From Thauera sp. JM12B12 (lineage in GTDB: Bacteria; Pseudomonadota; Gammaproteobacteria; Burkholderiales; Rhodocyclaceae), in the NCBI RefSeq assembly GCF_039614725.1, contig NZ_CP154859.1, positions 310,001 to 374,000 of the forward strand: DNA of 64,000 nt, in the 5' to 3' direction. Below are positions 27,102 to 33,663 of the stretch, piece by piece (position 1 is the first letter of the stretch; every line of letters begins with the position of its first letter). The position numbers and the translations under genes were made by a program. The notes beneath the pieces are model-generated. The model saw only the letters and a list, made by a program, of their open reading frames with translations. It made no database searches and was not told the DNA's origin.

Positions 27102-27923
27102 TCAACTTTTGATTCCCGCTTCTGCTGCTCGCTTCGCAACAAGGATCATGGGTGCAAGGCTCACTGCAACAGTGCACCCTGATGGGATGGGCAACATTCC
27201 TTTATCCCCAGAGTCCACAGACGTCACGGCACGCTGTGACACGACACCGACTGCCTCCCCGTTTGCGTTGAACAGTGGGCCGCCACTGGCACCAGGGTGC
27301 ATAGCATTGTCTATATACATGACCTCACACTGAACCCTATCCCCAGCCTCCGTGTTCTCCGCAACCACGCTCCGGATGTTTCCCACAACCCCGCGTTTGA
27401 AAAGCGGGCCCATCATGTCGGCCATATATCCCTTGCTCATGGCCATGTGAAACTGATCGACTCCGGGGAAGTCAGGCTGGAGCAATGTATTCACCCGAAA
27501 GGGAAGCTCCAGCTCTTCAGAGTATCCCGCCATAAAAACTTGTTCGCCAAGGCGTGGTGCAGCGGTTCTTGCAGGGATGTACGGCACAGCCGGAATCGTC
27601 GCGTTGTCCGATCTGAGGAGCAGCACCGCCAAGTCGATTTGCACGGGGCTCTTGAACGCAGAAACTTCAAGGTCAATTGCACAAACCAATACGGCGTACT
27701 CCAGAACTGGCAGACCAGGGAACTTGCAGAAAATTCTCTGTGACGGATCTTGGTAGTCACTCTTGCGAATCGGCCAGCGACCAGTGACAACGTGGGCGGC
27801 GGTAAGCACCTCACCCTGCGTACTGAAAGCGAATCCTGTTCCTTCGCTGATCTTTTCATCTCCAGAGAAGACGGTGATGTAGCAGCAAGCCGGGCTGACC
27901 CGTTGATAAAGCTCAGAATGCAT
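27102..27923 (-). CDS. Trypsin-like serine protease, integron cassette 2
   Basis: A 273-residue S1/HtrA-like protease with the full triad: His44 in LTAAHVVTG, Asp97 in VQIDLAVLLL and the serine of HPGASGGPLFN near residue 212. There is no signal peptide or transmembrane segment, so it should act in the cytoplasm, unlike most DegP-type proteases, and it has no PDZ domain. Its start is 26 bp inside the cassette boundary at 27949/27950 and it reads away from attI, as cassette genes do. Composition is more AT-rich than the chromosome. Cytoplasmic trypsin-like domains occur in bacterial conflict systems, which is a possible role but not shown here. Confidence 0.85.
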   Translation of the reverse strand: MHSELYQRVSPACCYITVFSGDEKISEGTGFAFSTQGEVLTAAHVVTGRWPIRKSDYQDPSQRIFCKFPGLPVLEYAVLVCAIDLEVSAFKSPVQIDLAVLLLRSDNATIPAVPYIPARTAAPRLGEQVFMAGYSEELELPFRVNTLLQPDFPGVDQFHMAMSKGYMADMMGPLFKRGVVGNIRSVVAENTEAGDRVQCEVMYIDNAMHPGASGGPLFNANGEAVGVVSQRAVTSVDSGDKGMLPIPSGCTVAVSLAPMILVAKRAAEAGIKS

Positions 27924-27943
27924 GGCGCTCCGCTATTTCTGCG

Positions 27944-28010
27944 GCCCAACGTCTGAATTCACCGGCCTGCGCGGTTTTTCGCGCAGGTCCGGTGGAATGA
28001 TGGGTTGGGC
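27944..28010 (-). other. attC recombination site of cassette 1 (67 bp)
   Basis: Core sites are GCCCAAC (27944-27950) and GTTGGGC (28004-28010), fully complementary. Between them a hairpin pairs CACCGG with CCGGTG and CCTGCGCG with CGCGCAGG around a short T-rich loop, with a single unpaired T at 27988, the extrahelical base that integrases use to choose the strand. All attC hallmarks are present. ISAs1 copy 2 inserted 6 bp outside the right-hand core without damaging it. Confidence 0.9.
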
Positions 28011-28016
28011 GACGGC

Positions 28017-29283
28017 CAGGGCAATCGCACCGACTTCGCATAAGCTAATGCAATAACTCGTTAACTTTCATGACCTTGCGAGACCCCTGTTCACATTGTC
28101 ATAAATTGTGTAGTTTCCTACCTTTTTGGGCATCCCATGAAGGCAGGAAACGTCATGCCGCTGACGCAGGTGTTCGTCTCGATTTCCGACCCGCGCAGCG
28201 CGCGGCATGCGCGCCACGACTTGGCCGAGTTGCTGACGGTGGCGGTATGCGCGGTGCTGTCGGGTGTCGACGACTTCGTCGACATCGAGCTGTGGGCCGA
28301 GGCCAAGATCGACTGGCTGCGAGGCTTCATGAAGCTTGAGCACGGCATCCCGTCTCACGACACGATCGGACGCGTGTTCGGCCTGATCGCGCCGGACGAG
28401 TTCGAGTCGGCGTTCCGGCGCTGGGTCGGCATGGTGGTGCCGGCGCTGGCCGGAGATACGGTCGTGGCCATCGATGGGAAGACCAGCAGGCGCTCGGGCG
28501 GCAAGGGCAAGACCGACGCCAGCCCGCTGCACTTGGTGAGCGCGTTCGCGGCTGGCATGGGCGTCGTGCTGGGCCAGACGGCGACCGCCGAGAAGTCGAA
28601 CGAGATCACCGCGATTCCCGAACTGCTCGCCAAGCTGGCGATCGAGGGCTGCGTGGTGACGATCGATGCAATGGGCACCCAGACCAAGATCGCCCGCACG
28701 ATCCGCGAGCGCGGCGCGCATTACGTGCTGTGTGTGAAGGAGAACCATCCGAACCTGCACGATTCGATCCTGTTTGCCGACATCGATGCGCGCGGGCCGC
28801 TGACGCCGAGCTCGACGCATGAGACCACGATCAAGGACCACGGGCGCATCGAAATCCGTCGATGCCGCGCCTACGCCGCGATCGACCGCCTCTACAAGTC
28901 CGAGGACTGGCAGGACCTGGCCACCTTCGCGGCGGTCGAGCGCATCCGCACCGTGGGCGAGCACACCAGCACCGAGCGCGTCTTCTACATCAGCAGCCTG
29001 CCCGCCGACGCCGAGCGCATCGCTCGGGCCGTACGCAGCCACTGGGAGATCGAGAATCGGCTTCATTGGTGTCTGGATGTACAGTTCAACGAGGATCAGT
29101 CACGCGTTCGCACCCGCTACGCTGCCAACAATTTCGCCATCGTTCGCCACATCGTGATGAACCTGCTGCGGCTCAACACGACCCGCAAGGCGAGCATCAA
29201 GTCCAAGCGCATGCTGGCGGCGACGATCGACGAATTTCGCGCCGAGCTGCTTGGGGTTATGACATGAAGGTGCGATTGCCCTG
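28017..29283 (+). mobile_element. ISAs1-family insertion sequence, copy 2
   Basis: A 1,267-bp element with the same 15-bp terminal inverted repeats as copy 1 (28017-28031 and 29269-29283). It is flanked by a perfect 10-bp target duplication GGGCGACGGC (28007-28016 and 29284-29293). It lies between the HEPN-protein stop codon and that cassette's attC, so cassette 1 carries it as a passenger. Confidence 0.94.
28137..29267 (+). CDS. ISAs1-family DDE transposase, copy 2
   Basis: A 376-residue transposase, identical in translation to the product of copy 1, with the same catalytic segments (AIDGKTSRRS, TIDAMGTQT, HWEIENRLHWCLDV). It reads against the cassette genes. Identity of the two copies plus intact target duplications shows that at least one transposition was recent. 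Confidence 0.94.
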   Translation: MKAGNVMPLTQVFVSISDPRSARHARHDLAELLTVAVCAVLSGVDDFVDIELWAEAKIDWLRGFMKLEHGIPSHDTIGRVFGLIAPDEFESAFRRWVGMVVPALAGDTVVAIDGKTSRRSGGKGKTDASPLHLVSAFAAGMGVVLGQTATAEKSNEITAIPELLAKLAIEGCVVTIDAMGTQTKIARTIRERGAHYVLCVKENHPNLHDSILFADIDARGPLTPSSTHETTIKDHGRIEIRRCRAYAAIDRLYKSEDWQDLATFAAVERIRTVGEHTSTERVFYISSLPADAERIARAVRSHWEIENRLHWCLDVQFNEDQSRVRTRYAANNFAIVRHIVMNLLRLNTTRKASIKSKRMLAATIDEFRAELLGVMT

Positions 29284-29293
29284 GGGCGACGGC

Positions 29294-30160
29294 CTAGACA
29301 ACCGTTGCCTCCATTAACTCACGCAAGCTAAAGAACGCACTCTTTGCAAGTTCTTGGTTAGCACGGACTCTTGGGTCTATGTTTCCGTGGAAATACTCAC
29401 AGCGAAATTTGTACAGAACATACAGATACAGCGACGTGATGTCTGGTGCTTTTCCTCGAAGGTCGAATGCACAGGACTCTGGTGAATTATCGCCAAAGGC
29501 TATAACGACGTCTTTTCGCTTTGGTACGTTGATCGAAGAAAGCAGTCCAATACGACCAGGCCCAAACACGCTATCTAGGCTATAGAGCCCTGTACCTGCA
29601 ACGGTAGCGAAGTTGTGAAACAGCATATGACCGTAGTGCTGGACGCCGATTTGCGCCAGGTTTGTACTTATTCGCGCTGCGTTGGCGGAATGGAATATTC
29701 CCTCAGAGCTTGCTTCCCACCGTCTATACGTACGGTAGAGGTGCTGGAAGAGCAAGTCAGGTCTTCCAATTGGCTCGAAGAATCGTAGCCCCTCCGTATG
29801 TGGCCGTAACAAGGAGTGGTTACTGGCTTTTTGGAGAAACTCCGTAACAGTATTTTGGTTCTGGCATTGCAGCCGGAACTTGAAACCTGAGACGTCGTGA
29901 CTATAGGTGTAGCCATTGCAATGGCACGTAGCCAATGAATCAACTTCTTGAGTTATGAAGGGGTCTACGTCATTCAGCGCAAGAAGCTTGGGTTCAAGGA
30001 CGGGGCGGATGGTTCGTGCCATAAGCAAGCAACCGCTTTGATCCCCTTGGTTAGGGTGTATGTCCTGATACCAGGAATTGAATCCCATCCATAGGTTCGC
30101 GAAAGGCCCAAGGAAATCGAGCTCGCTAACTTCAAGATATTCTTTCGCTAGGTTCGCCAT
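29294..30160 (-). CDS. HEPN-motif protein of unknown function, integron cassette 1
   Basis: A 288-residue protein that I do not recognise over most of its length. The C-terminal part (LYVLYKFRCEYFHG, Arg253 and His258) shows the Rx4H motif and context of Apea-like HEPN domains, a fold in which R and H form an RNase active site in many toxins and defence effectors. The N-terminal ~230 residues contain several cysteines and aromatic residues (ATCHCNGYTYSHDVSGF) without a clear family. No signal peptide. It is the first cassette after attI, where transcription from Pc is highest. Originally its stop codon was only 6 bp from the attC core; ISAs1 copy 2 now lies between. Confidence 0.7.
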   Translation of the reverse strand: MANLAKEYLEVSELDFLGPFANLWMGFNSWYQDIHPNQGDQSGCLLMARTIRPVLEPKLLALNDVDPFITQEVDSLATCHCNGYTYSHDVSGFKFRLQCQNQNTVTEFLQKASNHSLLRPHTEGLRFFEPIGRPDLLFQHLYRTYRRWEASSEGIFHSANAARISTNLAQIGVQHYGHMLFHNFATVAGTGLYSLDSVFGPGRIGLLSSINVPKRKDVVIAFGDNSPESCAFDLRGKAPDITSLYLYVLYKFRCEYFHGNIDPRVRANQELAKSAFFSLRELMEATVV

Positions 30161-30203
30161 TTGTTCTTATGGAAGGAGCAAATCAAAGGGGTCAATTGCT
30201 GTC

Positions 30204-30262
30204 GCCCAGCTTTGTTTTAGGGCGACTGCCCTGCTGCGTAACATCGTTGCTGCTCCATAACA
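30204..30262 (-). other. attI1-like integron insertion site
   Basis: Read on the minus strand, this region contains ATGGAGCAGCAACGATG, TTACGCAGCAGGGCAG and TCGCCCTAAAACAAAG, which I recognise as the attI1 site of class 1 integrons, including both integrase-binding direct repeats. The core next to the first cassette reads GCTGGGC (30204-30210) instead of the usual GTTRGGC. That base change at the crossover could weaken excision of cassette 1. Confidence 0.85.
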
Positions 30263-30290
30263 TCAAACATCGACCCACGGCGTAACGCGC

Positions 30291-30333
30291 TTGCTGCTAG
30301 GATGCCCGAGGCATAAACTGTACAAAACAACAG
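30291..30333 (+). promoter_or_regulatory. PintI promoter with LexA box
   Basis: -35 TTGCTG (30291-30296), 17-bp spacer, -10 TAAACT (30314-30319). Overlapping the -10 is CTGTACAAAACAACAG (30318-30333), an exact CTG-N10-CAG LexA site as in class 1 integrons. Integrase expression should therefore be repressed by LexA and induced by the SOS response. The intI ATG is at 30346. Confidence 0.8.
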
Positions 30334-30345
30334 TCATAACAAGCC

Positions 30346-31359
30346 ATGAAAACCAGCACTGCACCGTTACCACCGCTGCGTTCGGTCAAGGTTCTGGACC
30401 AGTTGCGTGAGCGCATACGCTACTTGCATTACAGCTTACGAACCGAACAGGCGTATGTCCACTGGGTTCGTGTCTTCATCCGTTTCCACGGTGTGCGTCA
30501 CCCGGCAACCTTGGGCAGCAGCGAAGTCGAGGCATTCCTGTCTTGGCTGGCGAACGAGCGTAAGGTTTCGGCATCCACACATCGGCAGGCATTGGCGGCC
30601 TTGCTGTTCTTGTACGGCAAGGTGCTGTGCGCAGATCTGCCTTGGCTTCAGGAGATCGGAAGACCTCGGCCGTCGCGGCGCTTGCCGGTCGTGCTGGCCC
30701 CGGATGAGGTGGTTCGCATCCTCGGTTTTCTGGAAGGGGAGCATCGTTTGTGTGCCCAGCTTCTGTATGGAACGGGCATGCGGATCAGCGAGGGTTTGCA
30801 ACTGCGGGTCAAGGATCTGGATTTCGATCACGGCACGATCATCGTGCGGGAGGGTAAGGGCTCCAAGGATCGGGCATTGATGTTGCCCGAGAGCTTGGCG
30901 CTCGGCCTGCGCGAGCAGCTGGCGCTTGCCCGGGCATGGTGGCTGAAGGACCAGGCCGAGGGCCGCAGCGGCGTTGCGCTTCCCGACGCCCTTGAGCGGA
31001 AGTATCCGCGCGCCGGGCATTCTTGGCCGTGGTTCTGGGTCTTTGCGCAGCACACGCATTCGACCGACCCACGGAGCGGTGTCGTGCGTCGCCATCATAT
31101 GTATGACCAGACCTTTCAGCGCGCCTTCAAACGTGCCGTGGAAGAAGCAGGTGTCGCGAAGCCTGCTACACCGCACACCCTGCGCCACTCGTTCGCGACG
31201 GCCTTGCTCCGTAGCGGTAATGACATTCGAACCGTGCAGGATCTGCTCGGCCATTCCGACGTCTCCACGACGATGATTTACACGCATGTGCTGAATGTTG
31301 GCGGTGCCGGAGTGCGCTCACCGCTTGATGCGCTGCCGCCCCTCTCTAGTGAGAGGTAG
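30346..31359 (+). CDS. intI1: Class 1-type integron integrase
   Basis: A 337-residue tyrosine recombinase, the exact length of IntI1 and, from memory of that protein, nearly identical to it ([20 protein letters not shown]; differences are scattered). Catalytic residues are all present: Arg146, His277, Arg280, His303, Tyr312. The integron-specific insertion ([20 protein letters not shown]) that grips folded attC DNA is intact. It inserts and excises cassettes between attI and attC. The cassette promoter lies within its own coding sequence on the other strand. Confidence 0.96.
   Translation: MKTSTAPLPPLRSVKVLDQLRERIRYLHYSLRTEQAYVHWVRVFIRFHGVRHPATLGSSEVEAFLSWLANERKVSASTHRQALAALLFLYGKVLCADLPWLQEIGRPRPSRRLPVVLAPDEVVRILGFLEGEHRLCAQLLYGTGMRISEGLQLRVKDLDFDHGTIIVREGKGSKDRALMLPESLALGLREQLALARAWWLKDQAEGRSGVALPDALERKYPRAGHSWPWFWVFAQHTHSTDPRSGVVRRHHMYDQTFQRAFKRAVEEAGVAKPATPHTLRHSFATALLRSGNDIRTVQDLLGHSDVSTTMIYTHVLNVGGAGVRSPLDALPPLSSER
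30433..30461 (-). promoter_or_regulatory. Cassette promoter Pc, weak (PcW-type) variant
   Basis: On the minus strand, inside intI: -35 TGGACA (30456-30461), 17-bp spacer, -10 TAAGCT (30433-30438). This is the arrangement known as PcW in class 1 integrons and points to the cassettes. A P2-like pair (TTGTTA and TACAGT) between intI and attI has a 14-bp spacer without the GGG insertion, so P2 should be inactive. Confidence 0.85.
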
Positions 31360-31832
31360 GGCAGCGCAAGTCAATCCTGGCGGATTCACTACCCGTGCGC
31401 GAAGGCCATCGGTGCCGCATCGAACGGCCGGTTGCGGAAAGTCCTCCCTGCGTCCGCTGATGGCCGAATGTGTGAGGTCGGGCTGAGTGCCCCAGAGCTG
31501 TCGTTGGCGATCAGGCGGAGGTCGCCCTAGGCGACCGTTCAGGCCGAGGAGTTCGCACTCAGCAATCGCCTTGAACGTCTGCTGCGCTCTGTAAGGTGAC
31601 ATCGCCACCACTGAGAGGAGAACGCCCGAATTGGATCCAGCCGGCCAGGAGCGAGCCAATGGAAGACCTGACGCCGGACGCCACGCGCTCGTAGAATCCC
31701 GAGCATCGCCGCCTGAGTGGCGGCTCAGTTCGACAACGCCCATCCCTCGTGGAATGTGCCCGTGCGGTGAACGGCGCCTGTGGTACGAGGGATGAACCCC
31801 GTTCGTTAGTGGCTCAGGAAAGGCTGACTCCA
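31360..31832. other. Integron right flank, no gene seen
   Basis: From the intI stop to about 31466 the sequence (GGGCAGCGCAAGTCAATCC, then CCTGCGTCCGCTGATGGCCG) matches my recollection of the outer part of the class 1 5'-conserved segment. After that it diverges and no Tn402-type inverted repeat is visible. Positions 31570-31591 repeat the 22-bp sequence at 24092. No convincing coding frame up to the cupin gene. Confidence 0.55.
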
Positions 31833-32315
31833 ATGCCCAATGACACGAAGCCCGTTGCTGTGGTCGCGGCCGATGTGGCGCCGAGAACCAAGCCATCGAA
31901 CTATCCGGAGCCCTTTGCCTCGATGATGCGGGGCCGGGTCAAGCGCCAGCTTGGCGATGTCTTCGGATTGAGCAATTTCGGCGTCAACCTCACCCGCATG
32001 GCGCCGGGGTCCATATCGGCCTTGAGGCACTCGCACGCCAGGCAGGATGAGTTCATCTACATTCTTGAAGGGGCGCCTGTCCTCATAACGGAGGCGGGAG
32101 AGACGCAGCTTGGACCGGGGATGTGCGCGGGCTTCAAGGCGGGCGAGGGCGGAGGCCATCAGCTCGTAAACCGCGGCAGCGGCGTTGTGGTCTATCTCGA
32201 GGTCGGCGATCGTACGGCGGGTGATGGCGTGTTCTACCCGGACGATGACATCGAGGCCTACGAGGAAAACGGCGCTTGGCGCTTCAGGCACAAGAATGGG
32301 GAGCCTTACCGCTAG
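31833..32315 (+). CDS. Cupin-domain protein
   Basis: A 160-residue single-domain cupin. Motif 1 reads SALRHSHARQDEFIYILEGAPVL (HxH, Glu) and motif 2 runs from GPGMCAGFKAGEGGGHQLVN (Gly, His), so the metal-binding residues are mostly in place. It resembles the COG3837-type cupins whose substrates are unknown. It has no obvious operon partner: the integron lies upstream and a LysR gene converges from downstream. Start 31833 is chosen because the cupin begins soon after it; the frame opens earlier. Confidence 0.82.
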   Translation: MPNDTKPVAVVAADVAPRTKPSNYPEPFASMMRGRVKRQLGDVFGLSNFGVNLTRMAPGSISALRHSHARQDEFIYILEGAPVLITEAGETQLGPGMCAGFKAGEGGGHQLVNRGSGVVVYLEVGDRTAGDGVFYPDDDIEAYEENGAWRFRHKNGEPYR

Positions 32316-32394
32316 CGGGTGTCGTCCGTGCAGTCGCCGCTGACGCCGCGCTGCAGGGGTGACGGGCCTGACGGGGCGCGCCCTGACGGCGCTT

Positions 32395-33327
32395 CTAGAT
32401 GATCGCGCGCAAGCGCTCGGCCAGCGCATCGCCGACGTGCTGCATGAAGGCGCGCACCCGGGCCGTCTGCCGCAGGTCGGGGTGGGTCAGCATCCAGATC
32501 GGTGCGGCCAGCTCGGGAATCGGCTCGGACACCGGCACCAGATCAGGGTTGGCGGCCTCCATGAAGGTGGGGAGCACGCCGACGCCGATGCCGGTACGCA
32601 ACATGGCGGCGGTCGCGTTGAAGATATCCACGCGGACCCTGACGCGCGCGTGTTCCATCTGCGCGCGCATCCAGCGGTCGTAGATGCGGTCCTGCTGGTT
32701 CTTCTCGAAGGCGACCCAGGGTGCATCGCGCACCAGTGCCGGGAGCGGCTGCACGGATTGCGGCAGCCCGGGTGCGCCGCGACGGGCATAGACGCGGCAC
32801 TGCGTCACGCCCAGATTGCGCCCGACGAGATGTTCGGAGACCTGGCCCGACAGCCGCAGCGCCACGTCCGCCTCCCGCTGCGCCAGGCTCTGGCCGACGA
32901 TCTCCGGCCGTTTGCACGACAGGTCGACGAGATACGCGTTCTCGGACACCTCGACCTCGATGCCGGGGTAGGCACGGGCGAACTCGGCCAGCGGCCCGGG
33001 CAGCAGATGTTCCATGATGACGAAGGCGGTCGTGACCTGCAGCAGCCCGGTGAGCTCGCGATCGCGCCCCAGGATCTGGCGCTCGATCTCGTCCACCCGG
33101 TCCGCCATGTGGCGCGCGTGCGCGAGCACGGTCTGCCCGGCGTCGGTGGGCGCGTAGCCGCTGCGCTTGCGTTCGAACAGGCGCGTGCCGAGCTTCGCCT
33201 CCAGCGCGTCGAGCCGGCGTAGCACGGTCGTGTGATTGACGCCGAGCAGGCGCGAGGCCCCCGCCAGCGAGCCCGTTTCGCCCACGGCGAGCGCGTGCCG
33301 GAGGTCACTCCATTCCAGATCGGGCAT
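32395..33327 (-). CDS. LysR-family regulator near proline catabolism genes
   Basis: A 310-residue LysR-type regulator: N-terminal helix-turn-helix (GETGSLAGASRLLGVNHTTV) and an effector domain (about 95-300) ending ALAERLRAII. I chose the ATG at 33327 (MPDLEWSDLRHALAV) over one 57 bp upstream because LysR proteins rarely have a longer leader. It is divergent from a 69-codon gene and lies beside putA. PutA here lacks its own DNA-binding domain, so this protein is a candidate regulator of put genes, though the two are not directly divergent. Confidence 0.88.
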   Translation of the reverse strand: MPDLEWSDLRHALAVGETGSLAGASRLLGVNHTTVLRRLDALEAKLGTRLFERKRSGYAPTDAGQTVLAHARHMADRVDEIERQILGRDRELTGLLQVTTAFVIMEHLLPGPLAEFARAYPGIEVEVSENAYLVDLSCKRPEIVGQSLAQREADVALRLSGQVSEHLVGRNLGVTQCRVYARRGAPGLPQSVQPLPALVRDAPWVAFEKNQQDRIYDRWMRAQMEHARVRVRVDIFNATAAMLRTGIGVGVLPTFMEAANPDLVPVSEPIPELAAPIWMLTHPDLRQTARVRAFMQHVGDALAERLRAII

Positions 33328-33440
33328 GACAGGGTCTCCACGAAGACTTTGCAAATGTGCAAAGTTCGTTCGCAGTTTGCCCAATTGTGTGCGCAGATGT
33401 CGATAGCCACAATGCAGGCACTGCCGATCTGGAGGTCCCC

Positions 33441-33650
33441 ATGAACATCATCAACCTGCCTCGCATCGCGCTCGCCCCGGCGTTCGAGAGGCCCGCACCG
33501 CGGTCCGCGACCTCCCCCGTGAGCTGGATGGAGCGCCTCGCCGCGTGGGCGGACCGGCAGCCGCAGCACCACCGCCTCGGCAGTTGGACGGCGGTGGGCA
33601 TCGCTGCGCCGTCCAGTGCTGCATCGGCGGACGCGCACGCCGCGCGTTGA
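33441..33650 (+). CDS. Small protein of unknown function (69 aa)
   Basis: A short gene with a good GGAGG ribosome-binding site 9 bp before the ATG. The protein is proline/alanine-rich with a central amphipathic stretch, WMERLAAWADRQPQHHRLGS, faintly like DUF1127-type small proteins but not clearly a member. No signal peptide or transmembrane helix. It is divergent from the LysR gene (113 bp between starts) and converges on putA with 13 bp between ends. Divergent placement suggests LysR control. Confidence 0.5.
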   Translation: MNIINLPRIALAPAFERPAPRSATSPVSWMERLAAWADRQPQHHRLGSWTAVGIAAPSSAASADAHAAR

Positions 33651-33663
33651 GCGGGCGCGGCGC

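Larger units (their letters stand above)
24261..31466. mobile_element. Chromosomal class 1-type integron with two cassettes
   Basis: The unit comprises intI (30346-31359, plus strand), an attI1-like site on its 5' side, and cassettes read leftward on the minus strand: HEPN-protein cassette (boundary near 30210, attC 27944-28010) and protease cassette (attC split between 27072-27087 and 24261-24366). Both cassette genes run away from attI, as expected, and are more AT-rich than the chromosome. IS1111-type and two ISAs1-type elements are nested inside. The right limit is where the sequence, as I recall it, stops matching the 5'-conserved segment of clinical class 1 integrons, just after GATGGCCG at about 31466; the left limit is uncertain. 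Confidence 0.85.

Noticed and set aside
27297..27743. A 148-codon plus-strand frame opposite the protease
   Set aside because: The protease frame has a full catalytic triad and cassette-correct orientation; the opposite frame has no features.
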